Shown: positions 1 to 5,084 of the stretch, piece after piece | How the letters are laid out: each line of letters opens with the position of its first letter | Position numbering within the stretch: the stretch's first letter is position 1 | NCBI GenBank assembly: GCA_938049795.1 | Contig: CALLCD010000244.1 | Location: 1 to 5,084, forward strand | Direction of reading: 5' to 3' | Source: an uncultured Hyphomonadaceae bacterium | Lineage (GTDB): Bacteria; Pseudomonadota; Alphaproteobacteria; Caulobacterales; Hyphomonadaceae | DNA: 5,084 nucleotides | Translations under genes and position numbers: made by a program | The notes under the pieces: generated by a model | The model's database searches: none | Told to the model about the DNA's origin: nothing | What the model saw: only the letters and a program-made list of their open reading frames with translations

Positions 1-44
1 CGCCCCTTCACACAATGTATCAAACCGCTCGAAAGCGTTGGCGC
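1..44. other. Short unassigned end downstream of cpoB
   Basis: These 44 nt follow the cpoB stop codon and are too short to assign. On the minus strand one frame is open from a TTG at 57-55 (overlapping the last 13 nt of cpoB) to the window edge and reads MRQLGANAFERFDTLCEGA. A stop at 69-67 bounds this frame upstream. In many alphaproteobacteria the tol-pal-cpoB cluster is followed by tilS (tRNA-Ile lysidine synthetase), and the peptide would suit the short region before the TilS SGGxDS loop. No such motif is visible here and no ribosome binding site precedes the TTG, so the identity is a guess. No terminator hairpin with a T-run is seen after cpoB, which fits continued transcription. Confidence 0.25.
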
Positions 45-1019
45 CTAGCTGTCGCAATCGGACCGGCTACGCTCGACATTGGCCAGATTACGGGTCACCG
101 GCGAAGCGTCCGGATACCGCGTTGGCAACGTACCCAGCACCGCGCAAGCCTTTTCCAGTTCGCCCACCAGACGTAAAGACCGCCCCAATTTGACCAGCGC
201 ATCTGGCGCGCGCACATCGGTCGGAAACTTCTGGATCATGGTCTGATAGGCCTGCCCGCTCTCGGCATAGGATTTCTGCTGATAGAGCACCTCGCCCAGC
301 CAGTATTGCGCTTCACCGGCCTGTGGATCATCCCCGAACGAGGTCAGGAAAGCCGTAAAGCTGCGCTCGGCACCGGCATAGTCAAACCGCAACAGCCGCG
401 CCTTGGCGTCAGCAAACAGCGGTCCAGCCTCTCCCGGCAAAGACGATGCAGGCAGGCTCCCCAGTGATCCCGCAGAAGGTTCGTCACTTGCAGCGGCGGT
501 TTCGGTCGGTGGCGGGCGACTGATCGAGGTAATCGCCGTGCCCCCACGCGCCGCAGGACGCGTCGCCGCGCCTCCGGTCTGCCCTGGGCTTGCCGTGCCA
601 TTTTCCAAAGCACCTGCGCCCTCAAACTCCCCTGACCGCAACACAGGCACGCTATTGGCCAATTGCAGCTCCAGCGACGCAACCTTTTGGTCAAGCTCTT
701 CGAGACGACGCCCGATCTCCCGATCATCTGCCACCATCCGGTCGAGATTGTCATTGCTCTGGCCAAGCTGGAATTGCAATGTTTCGATCCGGCCCGTCAT
801 CTGCTCGTTCTCGGCCTGCAATTCCCGCAGCTTCAAAGAGAGGTCGGCGTTTTGTATCTGCAATTGGTTGGTCTTGGCCTCAAGGTCCTGGGTCGTTCCC
901 TGCAATTGCGTGGTCGCGGCCGTCAGTTCGGTGCGCGAGAGCCTGTCCTGAGCCTGCGCTGGGCTGGCAAGGAGCAGTGGCAAAACAAGGGCGGTGGCGG
1001 TCACAAGACGAGAAATCAT
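45..1019 (-). CDS. cpoB: CpoB/YbgF, periplasmic TPR protein of the Tol-Pal system
   Basis: Periplasmic coordinator of outer-membrane constriction and septal peptidoglycan synthesis in E. coli; the same role is inferred here. With the ATG at 1019 the protein has 324 residues. Residues 1-23 form a Sec signal peptide (MISR, then a Leu/Ala/Val-rich core, ending SPAQA before QD). Residues about 30-120 are a Gln/Glu/Leu-rich heptad region, the coiled coil that trimerises this family. A low-complexity Ala/Gly/Pro/Ser linker runs from about 127 to 197. About three TPR repeats occupy 201-307 (e.g. AQYWLGEVLYQQKSYAESGQ, then APDALVKLGRSLRLVGELEK). The start is uncertain. ATG 1019 has GTGGA nine nt upstream, while for ATG 1025 (two codons earlier) the same GGA is only three nt away. 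An in-frame TTG at 1088 would extend the frame to 347 residues, but the added residues do not look like a signal peptide and would cover the intergenic hairpin. It is the last gene of the cluster, 95 nt after pal. Family identity is very sure. Confidence 0.95.
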   Translation of the reverse strand: MISRLVTATALVLPLLLASPAQAQDRLSRTELTAATTQLQGTTQDLEAKTNQLQIQNADLSLKLRELQAENEQMTGRIETLQFQLGQSNDNLDRMVADDREIGRRLEELDQKVASLELQLANSVPVLRSGEFEGAGALENGTASPGQTGGAATRPAARGGTAITSISRPPPTETAAASDEPSAGSLGSLPASSLPGEAGPLFADAKARLLRFDYAGAERSFTAFLTSFGDDPQAGEAQYWLGEVLYQQKSYAESGQAYQTMIQKFPTDVRAPDALVKLGRSLRLVGELEKACAVLGTLPTRYPDASPVTRNLANVERSRSDCDS

Positions 1020-1042
1020 AGGCATAGGTCCACAATGCGAAA

Positions 1043-1073
1043 CGGCCGAGGCGAAATTATGGCACCCCGGCCG
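1043..1073 (-). terminator. Strong hairpin between pal and cpoB, possible weak terminator or attenuator
   Basis: In the minus-strand transcript an 11-bp stem can form: CGGCCGGGGUG (1073-1063) pairs with CGCCUCGGCCG (1053-1043) across a 9-nt loop. Nine pairs are Watson-Crick and two are G-U. Only UUU follows the stem before the run is broken (UUUCGC), so it is a poor canonical intrinsic terminator. It could partially stop transcription after pal, protect the 3' end of a tolQRAB-pal message, or shape the leader of cpoB. The hairpin is directly visible; its function is inference. Confidence 0.5.
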
Positions 1074-1076
1074 CAG

Positions 1077-1085
1077 ATTATAGCA
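1077..1085 (-). promoter_or_regulatory. Extended -10 promoter-like element before cpoB
   Basis: Read on the minus strand, 1085-1077 is TGCTATAAT, an exact match to the extended -10 consensus (TGnTATAAT). It is AT-rich within GC-rich surroundings. No convincing -35 box lies 16-18 nt upstream, which extended -10 promoters can tolerate. Transcription would start near 1070, giving a leader of about 50 nt before the cpoB ATG at 1019 that contains most of the 1043-1073 hairpin. It would allow cpoB expression independent of the upstream genes. A nine-base match can occur by chance, but its intergenic position supports it. Confidence 0.4.
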
Positions 1086-1114
1086 CAAACGTATTCAAAA
1101 GAGCGTGCGTGCGA

Positions 1115-1666
1115 TTAGCTGTTGCGCGCACCTGAAACGATTTGTGTAAATCCATTCCGGTTTTTCGCCCAAGCCGCATCCGTCGAGCCGCCATCAATTG
1201 GACGCTCTTTGCCGTATGACACAGTGTCAACACGGGACGGATCAACACCGAGGCCGACCAGATAGTCACGCACAATCGAGGCACGACGCTCACCGAGCGC
1301 AAGGTTATATTCGCGTGTGCCGCGCTCATCGCAATTGCCGGCAACGAGGATCCGCACGGACGGATAAGACTGTAGCCATGCCGCCTGACGCTGGAGGACC
1401 GCACGGTCGCTGTCATCAAGACGCCACTGGTTCAGGTCGAAAAAGACCCGTTCGCCGACATTTGCCTGAAAGTCTGCAAGAGATCCGGCAAGCGGTCCAA
1501 CCGGCCCCTGACGTACTTGTTGTACGGGCTCGGCACGTTGAACGGGCGCTGCGACCTGCTCGACCTGCGTTACGGGCGCTGCAACTTCCTCGACAACCGG
1601 GTCAGATGCACATGCACCCAAACCCAAAACCACTGCCGCTGTTGCACATTTGATAATTGTTTTCAT
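1115..1666 (-). CDS. pal: Pal, peptidoglycan-associated outer-membrane lipoprotein
   Basis: Lipoprotein of 183 residues that anchors the outer membrane to peptidoglycan and is moved to the division site by TolB/TolA. The signal peptide MKTIIKCATAAVVLGLGAC ends in a lipobox L16-G17-A18-C19. Ala at +2 is not the Asp retention signal, so outer-membrane sorting is expected. Residues 28-51 are a Val/Ala/Pro/Gln linker with an imperfect ten-residue repeat (VAAPVTQVEQ, VAAPVQRAEP). The OmpA-like domain spans about 72-178, with RVFFDLNQWRL at its start. D113 and R128 are spaced like the two residues that bind diaminopimelate in OmpA-family domains. Oddly, the usual GHADERGT reads GNCDERGT here, giving a periplasmic Cys112. 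The domain ends with NRNGFTQIVSG rather than the enterobacterial NRRAVLVY type. GGGAG (1679-1675) lies 8 nt before the ATG. It is separated from tolB by 144 nt, so it may have its own promoter. Confidence 0.97.
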   Translation of the reverse strand: MKTIIKCATAAVVLGLGACASDPVVEEVAAPVTQVEQVAAPVQRAEPVQQVRQGPVGPLAGSLADFQANVGERVFFDLNQWRLDDSDRAVLQRQAAWLQSYPSVRILVAGNCDERGTREYNLALGERRASIVRDYLVGLGVDPSRVDTVSYGKERPIDGGSTDAAWAKNRNGFTQIVSGARNS

Positions 1667-1674
1667 GAGCTAGG

Positions 1675-1679
1675 CTCCC
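1675..1679 (-). promoter_or_regulatory. Ribosome binding site of pal
   Basis: GGGAG on the minus strand lies 8 nt upstream of the pal ATG at 1666-1664. It fixes the start that also gives a complete lipoprotein signal peptide. Confidence 0.6.
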
Positions 1680-1702
1680 ATCCTGTCTTGTTGCTGTCAA
1701 AC

Positions 1703-1716
1703 GATCTTCACAGATC
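1703..1716. repeat. Small perfect inverted repeat at the putative pal promoter
   Basis: GATCT (1703-1707) and AGATC (1712-1716) are perfect inverted arms around TCAC. The repeat overlaps the candidate -10 box and start region of the pal promoter, where an operator could sit. Arms of five bases are common by chance, so this is only a weak candidate. Confidence 0.2.
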
Positions 1717-1741
1717 ATTCTTCTACTCTGGTTAACGTCAA
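1714..1741 (-). promoter_or_regulatory. Candidate sigma-70-type promoter for pal
   Basis: On the minus strand a -35-like TTGACG (1741-1736, five of six consensus bases) is followed after 16 nt by AATGAT (1719-1714, four of six). Transcription would start near 1707 and give a leader of about 40 nt before the pal ATG. It sits in the 144-nt tolB-pal gap, by far the longest gap in the cluster and more AT-rich than the genes. In E. coli extra promoters inside the tol-pal cluster are known. A separate exact TTGACA at 1700-1695 has no acceptable -10 box downstream. Confidence 0.4.
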
Positions 1742-1810
1742 CTCGTATTTTTTCCAAGGTGCTGACTCCTATCAAACCGAAATCAGGCGAGAATTTGGCA
1801 CGGGCGCGAT

Positions 1811-3196
1811 TTAATCCAGCAAAGGGGACCATGCAGGGTCTGACGCATCCGTTGATGTTACAATTTGCCTTAGATTGCGTCCTGTCAAATCAACAGACCA
1901 CAATTTGGGCCCCGAACCGGGGCGCGCCTCACGGAAAAACGTGATCACACGGCCATTTGGCGACCAGGCTGGCCCCTCATCAAGATAGGCCTCCGACAGC
2001 AATCTCTCCCCCTCACCGTCGGTGCCGATGACGCCAATATGGAATTTGCCGCGCGTCTGCTTGGTAAAAGCCACCAGATCGCCGCGTGGGGACCAGACGG
2101 GTGTCGAATAATTGCCACGGCCGAATGTGATCCGGCAAGCCGTATCGCGCCCGCCAGACGGACAGCTCAGCGGTGAACCATCCGTGTTCATGATGTAAAG
2201 CTGCGGAGATCCGCCACGGTCGGACGTAAACACCAATTGGCTGCCATCGGGCGACATAGACGGCGACGTATCAATCGCCGGATGATCGGTGAGCCGCCGC
2301 GTCTGGCGATTGCGCAGATCCATCAGAAACAGGTCGGTATTGCCGTTTTGCGCCTGGCTCATAATCACCGAGCGGCCATCTGGCGAGAAGCGCGGGGCAA
2401 AGGTCATACCGGGGAAATTGCCGAGCACTTCCTGACGCCCGTTCTGGATATTGAACAAATAGACCCGCGGCCGCCCGCCTTCGAACGACATATACGTGAT
2501 CTCCTGATCGGAGGTCGAAAAGCGTGGCGTGAGCACTTGATTGCGGCCTTCGGTCAAAAACCGCTGATTGGCGCCATCGGCATCCATAATAGCAAGCCGC
2601 TTGATACGGGCCGTTTTCGGGCCGGTTTCGGCAACATAGACAATGCGGGTATCGAGATAGCCATCCTCGCCGGTGAGCCGTGTATAGATCGTGTCGGCCA
2701 CTTTGTGCGCGAGCCGCCGCCATGAATCAGGCGCAATGGTAAAGCTCTGACCAGCCGCAAGCTCGGTGCGACCAGTCTGGCGGTTCTCGACAGGGATGCG
2801 GTAAACTTCGCCGCCATTAATATCCCAGATGCGGAACGCAACCGACAAAAGACCATCCGGCGTCCGGCCCACTTGCCCGACCACAAGCCCGTCCTGCCGG
2901 ATAATCCGCCAGTCGGCAAACCGTGGCTGCAAGCCGATGGAGAGATCCTTCTGGATAAAAGCCGCTGGATCCCCTGTCGCAAATAGCCCCGTGGACACGA
3001 GATCCGCCCGCACAACTTCGGAGATTTGTCGCGCAACCTCTTCAGTGCCCGGCTCGGCATTAAAATCGGGGATCGCAATCGGATAGGGTTTGATCGTCCC
3101 CTCGGTGACATCAATGATGGTCTGCGCCCCAGCGCTCCATAAACCACCAACAAGCCCTATCATGAGCGCGAAACTGACCAGTAATCTTCTAAGCAT
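1811..3196 (-). CDS. tolB: TolB, periplasmic beta-propeller of the Tol-Pal system
   Basis: Periplasmic protein of 461 residues that binds Pal through its propeller and TolA through its mature N-terminus. Residues 1-24 are a Sec signal peptide (MLRR, hydrophobic core, then WSAGA before QTIIDV). An N-terminal alpha/beta domain spans about 27-175 and includes YPIAIPDF (38-45). The C-terminal six-bladed propeller shows PD40-type repeats with the xPxWSPDG signature: TPRFSTSD (223), APRFSPDG (267), SPSMSPDG (311), TPVWSPRG (365), GPAWSPNG (408), and the closing DPAWSP (453). The length is slightly above the roughly 430 residues of the E. coli protein. The excess includes a loop at about 341-355 containing Cys345 and Cys354, the only cysteines in the protein. 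The start is supported by a near-ideal GGAGGT nine nt upstream and by the complete signal peptide. It begins 57 nt after tolA. Confidence 0.98.
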   Translation of the reverse strand: MLRRLLVSFALMIGLVGGLWSAGAQTIIDVTEGTIKPYPIAIPDFNAEPGTEEVARQISEVVRADLVSTGLFATGDPAAFIQKDLSIGLQPRFADWRIIRQDGLVVGQVGRTPDGLLSVAFRIWDINGGEVYRIPVENRQTGRTELAAGQSFTIAPDSWRRLAHKVADTIYTRLTGEDGYLDTRIVYVAETGPKTARIKRLAIMDADGANQRFLTEGRNQVLTPRFSTSDQEITYMSFEGGRPRVYLFNIQNGRQEVLGNFPGMTFAPRFSPDGRSVIMSQAQNGNTDLFLMDLRNRQTRRLTDHPAIDTSPSMSPDGSQLVFTSDRGGSPQLYIMNTDGSPLSCPSGGRDTACRITFGRGNYSTPVWSPRGDLVAFTKQTRGKFHIGVIGTDGEGERLLSEAYLDEGPAWSPNGRVITFFREARPGSGPKLWSVDLTGRNLRQIVTSTDASDPAWSPLLD

Positions 3197-3205
3197 CTTC
3201 AGAAT

Positions 3206-3211
3206 ACCTCC
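3206..3211 (-). promoter_or_regulatory. Ribosome binding site of tolB
   Basis: GGAGGT on the minus strand, nine nt before the tolB ATG at 3196-3194. This is the best Shine-Dalgarno match in the window and suggests that tolB is initiated independently rather than by coupling to tolA. Confidence 0.75.
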
Positions 3212-3247
3212 AAATAATTCATGTCGGCGCTGTCTTGCCTCCCTAGC

Positions 3248-3261
3248 ATGGGTCTACCCAT
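3248..3261. repeat. 14-bp palindrome spanning the tolA stop codon
   Basis: ATGGGT (3248-3253) and ACCCAT (3256-3261) are perfect inverted arms around CT. The tolA stop codon lies at 3256-3254, in the centre. As RNA, the 2-nt loop would force opening of the inner pair, leaving about five pairs around four nt, and no U-run follows. It is therefore not a canonical terminator. A role in pausing or message stability is possible, and chance is also plausible. Confidence 0.25.
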
Positions 3262-4129
3262 CATGGCGGAAATTCAGCACAATTTCTTCCCAGTCCTCAT
3301 AATCCTCAACCGGCAACCGATACGGTTGACAGGTGCGCACGGCTCGCAAGGCGCGGTCAATGGCAACACTCATATAACGGTCGCCGATCGGCGCGCGGCG
3401 CGGTTTGACCAACTCCACATCATCGCTCAGCGTGCCATCCGTATTCAGCCGCACCCGCACCGAAACGGTTAGCCGTTCTGGCTCCGGCAAATCTTCCAGC
3501 GTGCCCCAGCAAGTGCGCATCTGGGACAGGACAATGGATTCAATCCGCGCCGTATTGGCCGTGCGGTCCCCAACACCTCTGCGCGCATCAGGCGGCGGCG
3601 TGTCCGGTTCGACCTCGGGTTCAGGCGTCGGCGGCGGCGGGGCTTTGGCCGTTTCGCGCTCGCGATTGAACAGGTTCGCATCATTGAGAATGTCATCCAG
3701 AAGATCAGGCTCGGCCTCTTTCGGCTCTGGCTTTTTGTCGGGCTCCGGCTCGGGCTCGGGGTCAGGCTCTTCTTCTTCGGGCTCGGGCTCTTCGGGGATG
3801 ACATCCTCGGGCACCTCCGGCTCGGCCTCTTCCTGTTCGGCGGCCGCAGGCGGAACAATATCTTCTTCCGGCGCGATCTCTTCAGGAATAACATCCGGCT
3901 CGTCCAGTAACTCCTCGACCTCTTCGGGCTCGGGCACGCTTTCAGGCTCCGGCTCGATCTCGGCCGGACGCACGACAGGTGCGATATTGTTGACCTCCGA
4001 CACCGACACCAGATCAATCGGCACAATCACGACCTGCTCAAGCGGCTGGTCGAAAATCGGCAGCACAATATAGCTCGACGCAATCACGCCGACATGCAGC
4101 AGAATAGAGGCGGGAAGGCCGCGGATCAT
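3254..4129 (-). CDS. tolA: TolA, inner-membrane-anchored periplasm-spanning energy transducer
   Basis: Couples the TolQR motor to TolB and Pal. The protein has 291 residues, shorter than the 421 of E. coli. An N-terminal transmembrane helix covers about 7-25 and contains S8-x3-H12, the Ser/His pair conserved in TolA and TonB helices for contact with the ExbB/TolQ-type motor. The central domain (about 55-180) is Pro/Glu-rich. Residues 55-131 hold 36 Asp/Glu and 20 Pro with no Lys, Arg or His, quite unlike the Ala/Lys/Glu helix of enterobacterial TolA. A second Pro-rich stretch (164-180) follows. The C-terminal domain (about 190-291) has the TolA/TonB fold signatures, with Cys207 (MRTCWG) and Cys267 (VRTCQPYRLP) placed to form the domain's usual disulfide. 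The start ATG lies 4 nt after the tolR stop, and its AAGGAG lies inside tolR. Identity follows from order and motifs. Confidence 0.96.
   Translation of the reverse strand: MIRGLPASILLHVGVIASSYIVLPIFDQPLEQVVIVPIDLVSVSEVNNIAPVVRPAEIEPEPESVPEPEEVEELLDEPDVIPEEIAPEEDIVPPAAAEQEEAEPEVPEDVIPEEPEPEEEEPDPEPEPEPDKKPEPKEAEPDLLDDILNDANLFNRERETAKAPPPPTPEPEVEPDTPPPDARRGVGDRTANTARIESIVLSQMRTCWGTLEDLPEPERLTVSVRVRLNTDGTLSDDVELVKPRRAPIGDRYMSVAIDRALRAVRTCQPYRLPVEDYEDWEEIVLNFRHDG
3741..3791 (-). repeat. Degenerate hexamer repeat encoding Glu-Pro pairs in tolA
   Basis: On the plus strand GGCTCG/GGCTCC/GGCTCT-type units recur: five consecutive hexamer slots at 3741-3770 (one diverged to GGGTCA) and two more at 3780-3791 after an interruption. 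On the minus strand they encode Glu-Pro/Asp-Pro pairs of the TolA spacer (residues about 113-130). Such in-frame six-base repeats can expand or contract by slippage without breaking the gene, changing spacer length. Confidence 0.55.
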
Positions 4130-4133
4130 CGGA

Positions 4134-4583
4134 TTAGCGCGCTCCTTGTGGGTTGGGATCTACGACCAGCGCCAGATTGCTGCCAAATCCTGCCCCGCGC
4201 ACCTCATCCATCACCGCAATCACATCGGCATAGGTCGCCGCGCCGTCCCCGCGAAAGAAAATCCGTCCTTCAAACCCTTCGCCCGCAATCGCTTGCAGTT
4301 TGGGGATCAACTCCCCGCGTTCGATCAGCGTGTTCTGGATATAGACCGTCCCGTCCGCCTGTAGCGTAATCTCGAGCGGCGGCTCGTCTTGCGCCGGCAA
4401 GGCGTCCGCATCCGCTTTCGGCAAGGACACATCAAGCCCGGGCGTGAGCAAGGGCGCCGTGATCATGAACACGATCAACAGCACCAGCATCACGTCGACA
4501 AACGGCGTGACATTGATCTCGGCATTGAGCGCGCGGCGGCCGCGTCGTCCGCCCCCGCCGCCTTGTCCGGTTGAAAGACCCAT
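4134..4583 (-). CDS. tolR: TolR, ExbD-like subunit of the Tol motor
   Basis: Inner-membrane protein of 149 residues that forms the proton channel with TolQ and also contacts peptidoglycan in the periplasm. The cytoplasmic N-terminus is Gly/Arg-rich (GGGGGRRGRR, 8-17). The family signature follows: INVTPFVDVMLVLLIVFM (23-40) and ITAP (41-44). D30 corresponds to the essential proton-carrying Asp23 of E. coli TolR. A single transmembrane helix covers about 28-45. The periplasmic ExbD/TolR domain (about 50-143) includes LPKADADALP, LEITLQADGTVYIQ and FFRGDGAATYADVIAVMDEV. The length is normal for the family. The ATG comes 2 nt after the tolQ stop, with a modest GAGCGGGG upstream, so translation is probably coupled to tolQ. 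No anomalies were noticed. Confidence 0.98.
   Translation of the reverse strand: MGLSTGQGGGGGRRGRRALNAEINVTPFVDVMLVLLIVFMITAPLLTPGLDVSLPKADADALPAQDEPPLEITLQADGTVYIQNTLIERGELIPKLQAIAGEGFEGRIFFRGDGAATYADVIAVMDEVRGAGFGSNLALVVDPNPQGAR
4142..4147 (-). promoter_or_regulatory. Ribosome binding site of tolA inside the tolR 3' end
   Basis: AAGGAG on the minus strand lies 12 nt before the tolA ATG at 4129-4127 and within the last codons of tolR. The spacing is rather long. The position implies that ribosomes finishing tolR pass over the tolA initiation site, favouring balanced output. Confidence 0.6.
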
Positions 4584-4585
4584 CG

Positions 4586-5084
4586 CTAGCCGCCCCGCTC
4601 TGAAGCCCGACGCGACATCCGCACCAGCACATCTTGCGTAAACGCATCAAGCTGATCGGCAAACGCGGCCACATCGCCGGTGAATTTGTTATAAAAAATT
4701 GTCGCCGGAATCGCCGCAACAAGACCAATCCCCGTCGCAAACAGCGCTTCGGCAATCGGACCGCCGACACTGGCCAAACTAGCATCGCCGGTCGCATCAA
4801 TCGCGATAAAGGCGTTCATAATGCCCCACACCGTGCCCAAAAGACCAATGAAAGGCGACGCGGAGCCAACCGTCGCAAGCACCCCGATCCCGCGCGAGGC
4901 CCGCCCCACTTCGCGGTCCACAGCCGCCCGCATGGCCCGTTCGCCGCGTTCGATCAGATCACCAACTTCGCCAACCCCGCCGCGCCGCGATTCTTCCCAT
5001 TCGAGCGCGGCCGCTGAAAACACCCGTCCGGCCGCATCCGACGGCGCTTGACCAGGCCGCAGTCCCGCCTGATCGGAATTGCCA
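4586..5084 (-). CDS. tolQ: TolQ, ExbB/MotA-like motor subunit, N-terminus outside the window
   Basis: The C-terminal 165 residues of TolQ, which assembles around TolR and conducts protons to drive TolA. The frame is open to the window edge. A GTG at 5023 could be taken for a start but sits mid-protein, since the upstream in-frame residues (GNSDQAGLRPGQAP...) continue without a stop. Against a family length near 230, about 60-70 residues including the first transmembrane helix are missing. Visible parts are the cytoplasmic loop with LEWEESRRGG and VGDLIERGERAMRAAVDREV; helix 2 with LATVGSASPFIGLLGTVWGI (about 4879-4820); and helix 3 with PIAEALFATGIGLVAAIPAT (about 4756-4697) then IFYNKF. The Thr residues in LATVG and LFATGIG correspond to the polar pore threonines of E. 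coli TolQ (T145, T178). The tail MSRRASERGG ends 2 nt before tolR. Confidence 0.97.
   Translation of the reverse strand, partial: GNSDQAGLRPGQAPSDAAGRVFSAAALEWEESRRGGVGEVGDLIERGERAMRAAVDREVGRASRGIGVLATVGSASPFIGLLGTVWGIMNAFIAIDATGDASLASVGGPIAEALFATGIGLVAAIPATIFYNKFTGDVAAFADQLDAFTQDVLVRMSRRASERGG

Noticed and set aside
403..951. Plus-strand open frame of 182 codons opposite cpoB.
   Set aside because: Antisense shadow of a well-supported TPR protein; low-complexity composition and no family motif.
1020..1088. In-frame TTG at 1088 as the cpoB start.
   Set aside because: It would put 23 residues that do not resemble a signal peptide in front of a perfect Sec signal, and would make the intergenic hairpin coding.
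1695..1700. Exact TTGACA -35 box on the minus strand just upstream of pal.
   Set aside because: At 16-18 nt spacing the downstream bases (GGAGCC/GAGCCT) do not resemble a -10 box, and they fall on the ribosome binding site.
1730..1735. TTAACC in the tolB-pal gap as a CtrA half-site.
   Set aside because: The full TTAA-N7-TTAA pattern is absent because the upstream half reads ACGA. A single six-base match is not enough.
3197..3253. Search for a promoter or terminator in the tolA-tolB gap.
   Set aside because: Only an AT-rich AATTAT without a matching -35 box was seen, and the nearby palindrome lacks a T-run. The gap is best explained by the tolB ribosome binding site.
3405..4073. Plus-strand open frame of 222 codons, rich in Ser and Gly, opposite tolA.
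   Set aside because: Its Ser/Gly repeats are the antisense reading of the Glu/Pro codons of tolA. It has no recognisable domain, and tolA is clearly the real gene.
4586..5023. A GTG at 5023 as the start of a short 145-residue TolQ.
   Set aside because: The frame remains open upstream to the window edge, and the missing part is needed for the first transmembrane helix, so the gene is simply cut by the window.

Overview
The window carries one operon read entirely on the minus strand (right to left): the Tol-Pal cell-envelope system in the order tolQ (5' end outside the window), tolR, tolA, tolB, pal, cpoB (ybgF). Six of six coding regions are recognisable and together fill nearly the whole window. 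The DNA is GC-rich. The protein features (TolA with a Pro/Glu-rich acidic spacer instead of an Ala/Lys helix, Pal with a DERGTREYNLALGERR core, TolB blades of the TPVWSPRGDLVAFTKQ type) point to an alphaproteobacterium. A Maricaulales/Hyphomonadaceae or Sphingomonadales-like source is my guess from Pal, not something the window proves.

Layout from the 5' end of the operon: tolQ 5084-4586 (C-terminal 165 residues only), a 2-nt gap, tolR 4583-4134, a 4-nt gap, tolA 4129-3254, a 57-nt gap, tolB 3196-1811, a 144-nt gap with a candidate promoter, pal 1666-1115, a 95-nt gap holding a strong hairpin and an extended -10 promoter-like element, then cpoB 1019-45. The last 44 nt (44-1) are too short to assign. 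One minus-strand frame stays open there and could be the start of the next gene, which in many alphaproteobacteria is tilS.

How the genes work together (established for the family): TolQ and TolR form an inner-membrane proton-driven motor. It energises TolA, which crosses the periplasm and contacts TolB and the outer-membrane lipoprotein Pal. TolB and Pal cycle between each other and peptidoglycan, so the outer membrane is drawn in at the division site. CpoB is the periplasmic TPR partner that in E. coli links Tol to septal peptidoglycan synthesis.

I found no mobile element, CRISPR array, RNA gene or novel system; this is a conserved housekeeping locus. The points worth a second look are the unusually acidic TolA spacer, a two-cysteine insert in the TolB propeller, an unusual cysteine in the peptidoglycan-binding core of Pal, and the two intergenic regions whose structure suggests that pal and cpoB can be transcribed separately from the upstream genes.
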